From: Gymnothorax reevesii | Taxonomy: Eukaryota; Chordata; Actinopteri; Anguilliformes; Muraenidae | Direction of reading: 5' to 3' | Length of the DNA stretch: 64,000 nucleotides | Assembly (NCBI GenBank): GCA_029721435.1 | Contig: CM056584.1 | Coordinates: forward strand, 7,708,395-7,772,394 | Part shown: positions 24,373 to 36,489 of the stretch, piece after piece | How the letters are laid out: every line of letters starts with the position of its first letter | How positions within the stretch are numbered: the stretch's first letter is position 1 | Notes under the pieces: generated by a model | Told to the model about the DNA's origin: nothing | What the model saw: only the letters and a program-made list of their open reading frames with translations | Database searches by the model: none | Made by a program: the position numbers and the translations under genes

Positions 24373-26157
24373 GATCTAATGTGAGTGCTAATACCTGGTC
24401 ATTTTCATACTGTACATGTCCTCTATGATGGGAGTATGGGATCAGATGGCATTTCAGCTTAGCCCTGCTTGTGTAAAATGGAAATTGAGTGACGTTAATG
24501 TTTGAATGCTAATGCTAACATGCTAATGCTAGCTATCTAATGTGAGTTCTAATATCTGGTCATTTTCATACTATACGTGTCCTCTTTGATGTTAATAGGA
24601 GATCAGATGGCATTTCAGCTTAACCCTTCTTGTTTAAAATGGAAATTGAGTGATTTTAATCTTGAAATGCTAATGCTAACATGCTAAAGCTAGCGATCTA
24701 ATGTGAGTGCTAATACCTGGTCATTTTCATACTGTACGTGTCCTCTATGATGAGAATATGGGATCAGATGGCATTTCATCTTAACCCTGTTTGTGTAAAA
24801 TGGAAATTGAGTGAAGTTAATGTTTAAATGCTAATGCTAACATGCTAATGCTAGCGATCTAATGTGAGTGCTAATATCTGGTCATTTTCATACTGTACGT
24901 GTCCTCTATGATGTTAATAGGAGATCAGATGGCATTTCAGCTTAACCCTTCTTGTGTAAAATGGAAATTGAGTGACATTAATGTTTTAATACTAATGCTA
25001 ACATGTTAATGCTAGCGATCTAATGTGAGTGCTAATATCTGGTCATTTTCATACTGTAAGTGTCCTCTATGATGGGAGTACGGGATCAGATGGCATTTCA
25101 GCTAAACCCTGCTTGTGTAAAATGGAAATTGAGTGACGTTAATGTTTGAATACTAATGCTAACATGCTAATGCTAGCGATCTAATGTGAGTGCTAATATC
25201 TGGTCATTTTCATACTATACATGTCCTCCATGATGTTAATAGGAGATCAGATGGCATTTCAGCTTTACCCTGTTTGTGTAAAATGGAAATTGAGTGAAGT
25301 TAATGTTTAAATGCTAATGCTAACATGCTAATGCCAGCGATCTAATGTGAGTGCCAATATCTGGTGATTTTTATACTGTACGTGTCCTCTATGATTGGAG
25401 TATGGGATCAGATGGCATTTCAGCTTAACCCTGCTTGTGTAAAATAGAAATTGAGTGACGTTAATGTTTGAATGCTAATGCTGACATGCTAATGCTAGTG
25501 ATCTAATGTCAGTGCTAATATCTGGTCATTTTCATACTGTACGTGTCCTCTATGATGGGAGTACGGGATCAGATGGCATTTCAGCTTAACCCTGCTTGTG
25601 TAAAATAGAAATTGAGTGACGTTAATGTTTGAATGCTAATGCTAACATGCTAATGCTAGTGATCTAATGTGAGTGCTAATATCTGGTCATTTTCATACTG
25701 TACGTGTCCTCTATGATGTTAGTATGAGATCAGATGGCATTTCTCCTTCACCCTTCTTGTATTATAAGCAAATTGAGCAATGTTAATGTTTCGATGCTAA
25801 TGCTAACATGCTGATGCTAACATGCTAATGCTAGCAATCTAATGTGAGTGCTAATATCTGGTCATTTTCATACTGTACGTGTCCTCTATGATGGGAGTAT
25901 GGGATCAGATGGCATTTCAGCTTAACCCTGCTTGTGTAAAATGGAAATTGAGTGACGTTAATGTTTGAATGCTAATGCTAACATGCTAATGCTAGCTATC
26001 TAATGTGAGTTCTAATATCTGGTCATTTTCATACTGTACGTGTCCTCTATGATGTTAGTATGAGATCAGATGGCATTTCAGCTTAACCCTTCTTGTGTAA
26101 AATGGAAATTGAGTAATGTTAATGTTTAAATGCTAATGCTAACATGCTGATGCTAGT
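24373..26157. repeat. 1785-bp tandem unit, copy 1 (11 monomers)
   Basis: The unit opens with an ACCTGG / ACATGTCC monomer carrying the private AGCTTAGCCCTG (24461), then CTCTTTGATG, GATGAGAATATG with TTTCATCTTAACC, ACATGTTAATGC, GGGAGTACGGG, AGCTTTACCCTG, ATGCCAGCGATC, GTGCCAATATC with TGGTGATTTTTATAC, and a long TTTCGATGC unit at 25661. Length is 11 x 161 + 14 = 1785 bp. The same opening mark returns at 26246, 1785 bp on. Confidence 0.9.
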
Positions 26158-28103
26158 GCTCTAATGTGAGTGCTAATACCTGGTCATTTTCATACTGTAC
26201 ATGTCCTCTATGATGGGAGTATGGGATCAGATGGCATTTCAGCTTAGCCCTGCTTGTGTAAAATGGAAATTGAGTGACGTTAATGTTTGAATGCTAATGC
26301 TAACATGCTAATGCTAGCTATCTAATGTGAGTTCTAATATCTGGTCATTTTCATACTATACGTGTCCTCTTTGATGTTAATAGGAGATCAGATGGCATTT
26401 CAGCTTAACCCTTCTTGTTTAAAATGGAAATTGAGTGATTTTAATGTTGAAATGCTAATGCTAACATGCTAAAGCTAGCGATCTAATGTGAGTGCTAATA
26501 CCTGGTCATTTTCATACTGTACGTGTCCTCTGTGATGAGAATATGGGATCAGATGGCATTTCATCTTAACCCTGTTTGTGTAAAATGGAAATTGAGTGAA
26601 GTTAATGTTTAAATGCTAATGCTAACATGCTAATGCTAGCGATCTAATGTGAGTGCTAATATCTGGTCATTTTCATACTGTACGTGTCCTCTATGATGTT
26701 AATAGGAGATCAGATGGCATTTCAGCTTAACCCTTCTTGTGTAAAATGGAAATTGAGTGACATTAATGTTTTAATACTAATGCTAACATGTTAATGCTAG
26801 CGATCTAATGTGAGTGCTAATATCTGGTCATTTTCATACTGTAAGTGTCATCTATGATGGGAGTACGGGATCAGATGGCATTTCAGCTTAACCCTGCTTG
26901 TGTAAAATGGAAATTGAGTGACGTTAATGTTTGAATACTAATGCTAACATGCTAATGCTAGCGATCTAATGTGAGTGCTAATATCTGGTCATTTTCATAC
27001 TATACATGTCCTCCATGATGTTAATAGGAGATCAGATGGCATTTCAGCTTTACCCTGTTTGTGTAAAATGGAAATTGAGTGAAGTTAATGTTTAAATGCT
27101 AATGCTAACATGCTAATGCCAGCGATCTAATGTGAGTGCTAATATCTGGTCATTTTCATACTATACATGTCCTCTATGATGTTAATAGGAGATCAGATGG
27201 CATTTCAGCTTAACCCTTCTTGTATAATAAAAAAATTGAGTAATGTTAATGTTTAAATGCTAAAGCTAACATGCTTATGCTAGCGATCTAATGTGAGTGC
27301 CAATATCTGGTGATTTTCATACTGTACGTGTCCTCTATGATTGGAGTATGGGATCAGATGGCATTTCAGCTTAACCCTGCTTGTGTAAAATAGAAATTGA
27401 GTGACGTTAATGTTTGAATGCTAATGCTAACATGCTAATGCTAGTGATCTAATGTGAGTGCTAATATCTGGTCATTTTCATACTGTACGTGTCCTCTATG
27501 ATGGGAGTACGGGATCAGATGGCATTTCAGCTTAACCCTGCTTGTGTAAAATAGAAATTGAGTGACGTTAATGTTTGAATGCTAATGCTAACATGCTAAT
27601 GCTAGTGATCTAATGTGAGTGCTAATATCTGGTCATTTTCATACTGTACGTGTCCTCTATGATGTTAGTATGAGATCAGATGGCATTTCTCCTTCACCCT
27701 TCTTGTATTATAAGCAAATTGAGCAATGTTAATGTTTCGATGCTAATGCTAACATGCTGATGCTAACATGCTAATGCTAGCAATCTAATGTGAGTGCTAA
27801 TATCTGGTCATTTTCATACTGTACGTGTCCTCTATGATGGGAGTATGGGATCAGATGGCATTTCAGCTTAACCCTGCTTGTGTAAAATGGAAATTGAGTG
27901 ACGTTAATGTTTGAATGCTAATGCTAACATGCTAATGCTAGCTATCTAATGTGAGTTCTAATATCTGGTCATTTTCATACTGTACGTGTCCTCTATGATG
28001 TTAGTATGAGATCAGATGTCATTTCAGCTTAACCCTTCTTGTGTAAAATGGAAATTGAGTAATGTTAATGTTTAAATGCTAATGCTAACATGCTGATGCT
28101 AGT
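26158..28103. repeat. Tandem unit, copy 2 with one extra monomer (1946 bp)
   Basis: The order matches copy 1, with one more class D monomer (about 27124-27284, AAAGCTAACATGC) between the ATGCCAGC tail and the GTGCCAATATC unit. The offset therefore changes from 1785 to 1946 bp (25351 and 27297). Copy 1 at about 25333-25370 joins ATGCCAGC directly to GTGCCAAT, while the related arrays at 31.5 and 38.85 kb keep the intervening D monomer. Copy 1 is therefore the derived, deleted form. Confidence 0.88.
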
Positions 28104-28999
28104 GCTCTAATGTGAGTGCTAATATCTGGTCATTTTCATACTGTACATGTCCTCTATGATGGGAGTATGGGATCAGATGGCATTTCAGCTTCACCCTGCT
28201 TGTGTAAAATGGAAATTGAGTGACATTAATGTTTGAATGCTAATGCTAACATGCTAATGCTAGCTATCTAATGTGAGTTCTAATATCTGGTCATTTTCAT
28301 ACTATACGTGTCCTCTTTGATGTTAATAGGAGATCAGATGGCATTTCAGCTTAACCCTTCTTGTTTAAAATGGAAATTGAGTGATTTTAATGTTTAAATG
28401 CTAATGCTAACATGCTAAAGCTAGCGATCTAATGTGAGTGCTAATACCTGGTCATTTTTATACTGTACGTGTCCTCTTTGATGAGAATATGGGATCAGAT
28501 GGCATTTCAGCTTTACCCTGTTTGTGTAAAATGGAAATTGAGTGAAGTTAATGTTTAAATGCTAATGCTAACATGCTAATGCTAGCGATCTAATGTGAGT
28601 GCTAATATCTGGTCATTTTCATACTGTACGTGTCCTCTATGATGTTAATAGGAGATCAGATGGCATTTCAGCTTAACCCTTCTTGTGTAAAATGGAAATT
28701 GAGTGACATTAATGTTTTAATACTAATGCTAACATGCTAATGCTAGCGATCTAATGTGAGTGCTAATATCTGGTCATTTTCATACTATACATGTCCTCTA
28801 TGATGTTTATAGGAGATCAGATGGCATTTCAGCTTTACCCTTCTTGTATAATAAAAAAAATGAGTAATGTTAATGTTTAAATGCTAATGCTAACATGCTA
28901 ATGCTAGCGATCTAATGTGAGTTCTAATATCTGGTCATTTTCATACTGTACGTGTCCTCTATGATGTTAATAGGAGATCAGATGGCATTTCAGCTTAAC
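28104..28999. repeat. Link segment: six monomers of classes A, B, F, E, D, E
   Basis: Starting at the GTGCTCTAATGTG junction, the monomers carry AGCTTCACCCTG, CTCTTTGATG, TTTTTATACTG with CTTTGATGAGAATATG, GACATTAATGTTTTAATAC, GATGTTTATAGGAG with AAAAAAAATGAG, and GTTCTAATATC. The first five follow the order of HOR units 10-13 (2940-3583) and the 41 kb region. It then passes into the block shared with 36.5 kb. Confidence 0.78.
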
Positions 29000-31269
29000 C
29001 CTTCTTGTGTAAAATGGAAATTGAGTGACATTAATGTTTTAATACTAATGCTAACATGCTAATGCTAGCGATCTAATGTGAGTGCTAATATCTGGTCATT
29101 TTCATACTGTAAGTGTCCTCTATGATGGGAGTACGGGATCAGATGGCATTTCAGCTTAACCCTGCTTGTGTAAAATGGAAATTGAGTGACGTTAATGTTT
29201 GAATGCTAATGCTAACATGCTAATGCTAGCGATCTAATGTGAGTGCTAATATCTGGTCATTTTCATACTATACGTGTCCTCTATGATGTTAATAGGAGAA
29301 CAGATGGCATTTCAGCTTAACCCTTCTTGTGTAAAATGGAAATTGAGTGATGTTAATGTTTAAATGCTAATGCTAACATGCTGATGCTAACATGCTAATG
29401 CTAGCAATCTAATGTGAGTGCTAATACCTGGTCATTTTCATACTGTACATGTCTTCTATGATGGGAGTATGGGATCAGATGGCATTTCAGCTTAACCCTG
29501 CTTGTGTAAAATGGAAATTGAGTGACGTTAATGTTTGAATGCTAATGCTAACATGCTAATGCTAACGATCTAATGTGAGTGCTAATATCTGGTCATTTTC
29601 ATCCTGTAAGTGTCCTCTATGATGTTAGTATGAGATCAGATGGCATTTCTCCTTCACCCTTCTTGTATTATAAGCAAATTGGGTGATGTTAATGTTTCAA
29701 TGCTAATGCAAACATGCTGATGCTAACATGCTAATGCTAGCAATCTAATGTGAGTGCTAATACCTGGTCATTTTCATACTGTACATGTCTTCTATGATGG
29801 GAGTATGGGATCAGATGGCATTTCAGCTTAACCCTGCTTGTGTAAAATGGAAATTGAGTGACGTTAATGTTTGAATGCTAATGCTAACATGCTAATGCTA
29901 GCGATCTAATGTGAGTGCTAATATCTGGTCATTTTTATACTATACGTGTCCTCTATGATGTTAATAGGAGATCAGATGGCATTTCAGCTTAACCCTTCTT
30001 GTGTAAAATGGAAATTGAGTAATGTTAATGTTTAAATGCTAATGCTAACATGCTGATGCTAGCGCTCTAATGTGAGTGCTAATATCTGGTCATTTTCATA
30101 CTGTACGTGTCCTCTATGATGGGAATGTGGGATCAGATGGCATTTCAGCATAACCCTGTTTGTGTAAAATGGAAATTGAGTGACGTTAATGTTTAAATGC
30201 TAATGCTAACATGCTAATGCTAGCGATCTAATGTGAGTGCTAATATCTGGTCATTTTCATACTGTACGTGTCCTCCATGATGTTAGTATGAGATCAGATG
30301 GCATTTCTCCTTCACCCTTCTTGTATTATAAGCAAATTGAGTAATGTTAATGTTTCGATGCTAATGCTAACATGCTGATGCTAACATGCTAATGCTAGCA
30401 ATCTAATGTGAGTGCTAATACCTGGTCATTTTCATACTGTACATGTCCTCTATGATGGGAGTATGGGATCAGATGGCATTTCAGCTTAACCCTGCTTTTG
30501 TAAAATGGAAATTGAGTGACGTTAATGTTTGAATGCAAATGCTAACATGCTAATGCTAGTGATCTAATGTGAGTGCTAATACCTGGTCATTTTCATACTG
30601 TACGTGTCCTCTATGATGGGAGTATGGGATCAGATGGCATTTCAGCTTAACCCTGCTTGTGTAAAATGGAAATTGAGTGACGTTAATGTTTGAATGCTAA
30701 TGCTAACATGCTAATGCTAGCTATCTAATGTGAGTTCTAATATCTGGTCATTTTCATACTATACGTGTCCTCTTTGATGTTAATAGGAGATCAGATGGCA
30801 TTTCAGCTTAACCCTTCTTGTTTAAAATGGAAATTGAGTGATTTTAATGTTTAAATGCTAATGCTAACATGCTAAAGCTAGCGATCTAATGTGAGTGCTA
30901 ATACCTGGTCATTTTCATACTGTACGTGTCCTCTATGATGAGAATATGGGATCAGATGGCATTTCATCTTAACCCTGTTTGTGTAAAATGGAAATTGAGT
31001 GAAGTTAATGTTTAAATGCTAATGCTAACATGCTAATGCTAGCGATCTAATTTGAGTGCTAATATCTGGTCATTTTCATACTGTACGTGTCCTCTATGAT
31101 GTTAATAGGAGATCAGATGGCATTTCAGCTTAACCCTTCTTGTGTAAAATGGAAATTGAGTGACATTAATGTTTTAATACTAATGCTAACATGTTAATGC
31201 TAGCGATCTAATGTGAGTGCTAATATCTGGTCATTTTCATACTGTTAGTGTCCTCTATGATGGGAGTAC
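29000..31269. repeat. Block P1, homologous to 36.5-38.7 kb
   Basis: Fourteen monomers including long units at 29231, 29567 and 30225 match the block at 36490 onward at an offset of 7490 bp (46 monomers, 6 long). The rare GCTAACGATC junction is at 29561 and 37051, and GGGAATGTGGG is near 30121 and 37611. Small differences include GGAGAACAG (29297), GCAAACATGC (29708) and CTTTTGTAAAATGG (30497) in this copy only. The long unit at 29231 has a class B body on a class C tail, a hybrid that recurs at 36721, 41943, 48774 and 53821. Confidence 0.87.
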
Positions 31270-33551
31270 GGGATCAGATGGCATTTCAGCTTAACCCTGC
31301 TTGTGTAAAATGGAAATTGAGTGACGTTAATGTTTGAATACTAATGCTAACATGCTAATGCAAGCGATCTAATGTGAGTGCTAATATCTGGTCATTTTCA
31401 TACTATACATGTCCTCCATGATGTTAATAGGAGATCAGATGGCATTTCAGCTTTACCCTGTTTGTGTAAAATGGAAATTGAGTGAAGTTAATGTTTAAAT
31501 GCTAATGCTAACATGCTAATGCCAGCGATCTAATGTGAGTGCTAATATCTGGTCATTTTCATACTATACATGTCCTCTATGATGTTAATAGGAGATCAGA
31601 TGGCATTTCAGCTTAACCCTTCTTGTATAATAAAAAAATTGAGTAATGTTAATGTTTAAATGCTAAAGCTAACATGCTAATGCTAGGGATCTAATGTGAG
31701 TGCCAATATCTGGTGATTTTCATACTGTACGTGTCCTCTATGATTGGAGTATGGGATCAGATGGCATTTCAGCTTAACCCTGCTTGTGTAAAATAGAAAT
31801 TGAGTGACGTTAATGTTTGAATGCTAATGCTAACATGCTAATGCTAGTGATCTAATGTGAGTGCTAATATCTGGTCATTTTCATACTGTACGTGTCCTCT
31901 ATGATGGGAGTACGGGATCAGATGGCATTTCAGCTTAACCCAGCTTGTGTAAAATGGAAATTGAGTGACGTTAATGTTTGAATACTAATGCTAACATGCT
32001 ATTGCTTGCAATCTAATGTGAGTGCTAATATCTGGTCATTTTCATACTGTACGTGTCCTCTATGATGGGAGTATGTGATCAGATGGCATTTCAGCTTAAC
32101 CCTGCTTGTGTAAAATAGAAATTGAGTGACGTTAATGTTTGAATGCTAATGCTAACATGCTAATGCTAGCGATCTAAAGTGAGTGCTAATATCTGGTCAT
32201 TTTCATACTGTAAGTGTCCTCTATGATGTAAGTATGAGATCAGATGGCATTTCTCCTTCACCCTTCTTGTATTATAAGCAAATTGGGTAATGTTAATGTT
32301 TCACTGCTAATGCTAACATGCTGATGCTAACATGCTAATGCTAGCAATCAAATGTGAGTGCTAATACCTGGTCATTTTCATACTGTACATGTCTTCTATG
32401 ATGGGAGTATGGGATCAGATGGCATTTCAGCTTAACCCTGCTTGTGTAAAATGGAAATTGAGTGACGTTAATGTTTGAATGCTAATGCTAACATGCTAAT
32501 GCTAGCGATCTTATGTGAGTGCTAATATCTGGTCATTTTTATACTATACGTGTCCTCTATGATGTTAATAGGAGATCAGATGGCATTTCAGCTTAACCCT
32601 TCTTGTGTAAAATGGAAATTGAGTGATGTTAATGTTTAAATGCTAATGCTAACATGCTGATGCTAGCGCTCTCATGTGAGTGCTAATATCTGGTCATTTT
32701 CATACTGTACGTGTCCTCTATGATGGGAATATGGGATCAGATGGCATTTCAGCATAACCCTGTTTGTGTAAAATGGAAATTGAGTGGAGTTAATGTTTAA
32801 ATGCTAATGCTAACATGCTAATGCTAGCGATCTAATGTGAGTGCTAATATCTGGTCATTTTCATACTGTAAGTGTCCTCTATGATGGGAGTACGGGATCA
32901 GATGGCATTTCAGCTTAACCCTGCTTGTGTTAAATGGAAATTGAGTGACGTTAATGTTTGAATGCTAATGCTAACATGCTAATGCTAGTGATCTAATGTG
33001 AGTGCTAATATCTGGTCATTTTCATACTGTACGTGTCCTCTATGATGGGAGTACGGGATCAGATGGCATTTCAGCTTAACCCTGCTTGTGTAAAATGGAA
33101 ATTGAGTGACGTTAATGTTTGAATACTAATGCTAACATGCTATTGCTTGCAATCTAATGTGAGTGCTAATATCTGGTCATTTTCATACTGTACGTGTCCT
33201 CTATGATGGGAGTATGGGATCAGATGGCATTTCAGCTTAACCCTGCTTGTGTAAAATAGAAATTGAGTGACGTTAATGTTTGAATGCTTATGCTAACATG
33301 CTAATGCTAGCGATCTAATGTGAGTGCTAATATCTGGTCATTTTCATACTGTAAGTGTCCTCTATGATGTTAGTATGAGATCAGATGGCATTTCTCCTTC
33401 ACCCTTCTTGTATTATAAGCAAATTGGGTAATGTTAATGTTTCACTGCTAATGCTAACATGCTGATGCTAACATGCTAATGCTAGCAATCAAATGTGAGT
33501 GCTAATACCTGGTCATTTTCATACTGTACATGTCTTCTATGATGGGAGTAT
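31270..33551. repeat. 2282-bp tandem unit, copy 1 (14 monomers)
   Basis: The rare junction GCAAGCGATC (31361 and 33643), CCCAGCTTGTG / CCCAGTTTGTG (31940 and 34222), GATGTAAGTATGAG, TTTCACTGC and GCGCTCTCATGTG (32669 and 34951) all repeat 2282 bp apart (14 x 161 + 2 x 14). Within the unit, the series CTATTGCTTGC, A monomer, long unit is itself repeated 1141 bp later (32001 and 33142; long units 32171 and 33312), that is 7 monomers. The left boundary is near GGGAGTAC / GGGAGTAT at 31269. Confidence 0.88.
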
Positions 33552-35652
33552 GGGATCAGATGGCATTTCAGCTTAACCCTGCTTGTGTAAAATGGAAATT
33601 GAGTGACGTTAATGTTTGAATACTAATGCTAACATGCTAATGCAAGCGATCTAATGTGAGTGCTAATATCTGGTCATTTTCATACTATACATGTCCTCCA
33701 TGATGTTAATAGGAGATCAGATGGCATTTCAGCTTTACCCTGTTTGTGTAAAATGGAAATTGAGTGAAGTTAATGTTTAAATGCTAATGCTAACATGCTA
33801 ATGCCAGCGATCTAATGTGAGTGCTAATATCTGGTCATTTTCATACTATACATGTCCTCTATGATGTTAATAGTAGATCAGATGGCATTTCAGCTTAACC
33901 CTTCTTGTATAATAAAAAAATTGAGTAATGTTAATGTTTAAATGCTAAAGCTAACATGCTAATGCTAGGGATCTAATGTGAGTGCCAATATCTGGTGATT
34001 TTCATACTGTACGTGTCCTCTATGATTGGAGTATGGGATCAGATGGCATTTCAGCTTAACCCTGCTTGTGTAAAATAGAAATTGAGTGACGTTAATGTTT
34101 GAATGCTAATGCTAACATGCTAATGCTAGTGATCTAATGTGAGTGCTAATATCTGGTCATTTTCATACTGTACGTGTCCTCTATGATGGGAGTACGGGAT
34201 CAGATGGCATTTCAGCTTAACCCAGTTTGTGTAAAATGGAAATTGAGTGACGTTAATGTTTGAATACTAATGCTAACATGCTATTGCTTGCAATCTAATG
34301 TGAGTGCTAATATCTGGTCATTTTCATACTGTACGTGTCCTCTATGATGGGAGTATGGGATCAGATGGCATTTCAGCTTAACCCTGCTTGTGTAAAATAG
34401 AAATTGAGTGACGTTAATGTTTGAATGCTAATGCTAACATGCTAATGCTAGCGATCTAAAGTGAGTGCTAATATCTGGTCATTTTCATACTGTAAGTGTC
34501 CTCTATGATGTAAGTATGAGATCAGATGGCATTTCTCCTTCACCCTTTTTGTATTATAAGCAAATTGGGTAATGTTAATGTTTCACTGCTAATGCTAACA
34601 TGCTGATGCTAACATGCTAATGCTAGCAATCAAATGTGAGTGCTAATACCTGGTCATTTTCATACTGTACATGTCTTCTATGATGGGAGTATGGGATCAG
34701 ATGGCATTTCAGCTTAACCCTGCTTGTGTAAAATGGAAATTGAGTGACGTTAATGTTTGAATGCTAATGCTAACATGCTAATGCTAGCGATCTTATGTGA
34801 GTGCTAATATCTGGTCATTTTTATACTATACGTGTCCTCTATGATGTTAATAGGAGATCAGATGGCATTTCAGCTTAACCCTTCTTGTGTAAAATGGAAA
34901 TTGAGTGATGTTAATGTTTAAATGCTAATGCTAACATGCTGATGCTAGCGCTCTCATGTGAGTGCTAATATCTGGTCATTTTCATACTGTACGTGTCCTC
35001 TATGATGGGAATATGGGATCAGATGGCATTTCAGCATAACCCTGTTTGTGTAAAATGGAAATTGAGTGGAGTTAATGTTTAAATGCTAATGCTAACATGC
35101 TAATGCTAGCGATCTAATGTGAGTGCTAATATCTGGTCATTTTCATACTGTAAGTGTCCTCTATGATGGGAGTACGGGATCAGATGGCATTTCAGCTTAA
35201 CCCTGCTTGTGTAAAATGGAAATTGAGTGACGTTAATGTTTGAATGCTAATGCTAACATGCTAATGCTAGTGATCTAATGTGAGTGCTAATATCTGGTCA
35301 TTTTCATACTGTACGTGTCCTCTATGATGGGAGTACGGGATCAGATGGCATTTCAGCTTAACCCTGCTTGTGTAAAATGGAAATTGAGTGACGTTAATGT
35401 TTGAATACTAATGCTAACATGCTATTGCTTGCAATCTAATGTGAGTGCTAATATCTGGTCATTTTCATACTGTACGTGTCCTCTATGATGGGAGTATGGG
35501 ATCAGATGGCATTTCAGCTTAACCCTGCTTGTGTAAAATAGAAATTGAGTGACGTTAATGTTTGAATGCTAATGCTAACATGCTAATGCTAGCGATCTAA
35601 TGTGAGTGCTAATATCTGGTCATTTTCATACTGTAAGTGTCCTCTATGATGT
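33552..35652. repeat. 2282-bp tandem unit, copy 2 (right end cut)
   Basis: Follows copy 1 at an offset of 2282 bp. The long unit is at 34453, and a third 1141-bp step from 33312 lands on it. Correspondence ends near 35652, where copy 1 continues with TTAGTATGAG (a long class C unit at 33312) but this copy has TTAATAGGAG in a standard monomer. One private change is GTAGATCAG near 33873. Confidence 0.86.
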
Positions 35653-36489
35653 TAATAGGAGATCAGATGGCATTTCAGCTTAACCCTTCTTGTGTAAAAT
35701 GGAAATTGAGTGATGTTAATGTTTAAATGCTAATGCTAACATGCTGATGCTAGCGCTCTAATGTGAGTGCTAATATCTGGTCATTTTCATACTGTACGTG
35801 TCCTCTATGATGGGAATATGGGATCAGATGGCATTTCAGCATAACCCTGTTTGTGTAAAATGGAAATTGAGTGGAGTTAATGTTTAAATGCTAATGCTAA
35901 CATGCTAATGCTAGCGATCTAATGTGAGTGCTAATATCTGGTCATTTTCATACTGTAAGTGTCCTCTATGATGGGAGTACGGGATCAGATGGCATTTCAG
36001 CTTAACCCTGCTTGTGTAAAATGGAAATTGAGTGACGTTAATGTTTGAATACTAATGCTAACATGCTAATGCTAGCGATCTAATGTGAGTGCTAATATCT
36101 GGTCATTTTCATACTATACATGTCCTCCATGATGTTAATAGGAGATCAGATGGCATTTCAGCTTTACCCTGTTTGTGTAAAATGGAAATTGAGTGAAGTT
36201 AATGTTTAAATGCTAATGCTAACATGCTAATGCTAGCGATCTAATGTGAGTGCTAATATCTGGTCATTTTCATACTATACATGTCCTCTATGATGTTAAT
36301 AGGAGATCAGATGGCATTTCAGCTTAACCCTTCTTGTATAATAAAAAAATTGAGTAATGTTAATGTTTAAATGCTAAAGCTAACATGCTAATGCTAGCGA
36401 TCTAATGTGAGTTCTAATATCTGGTCATTTTCATACTATACGTGTCCTCTATGATGTTAATAGGAGATCAGATGGCATTTCAGCTTAAC
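35653..36489. repeat. Link segment of B, F, A, F, D, E monomers
   Basis: The series is GATGCTAGCGCTC, AGCATAACCCTG with GAGTGGAGTTAATG, GGGAGTACGGG, AGCTTTACCCTG, an AAAGCTAACATGC class D monomer, and GTTCTAATATC with CTTCTTTTGTAAAATGG. It repeats the six-monomer series of 8456-9421, and here leads into block P2. Confidence 0.8.
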
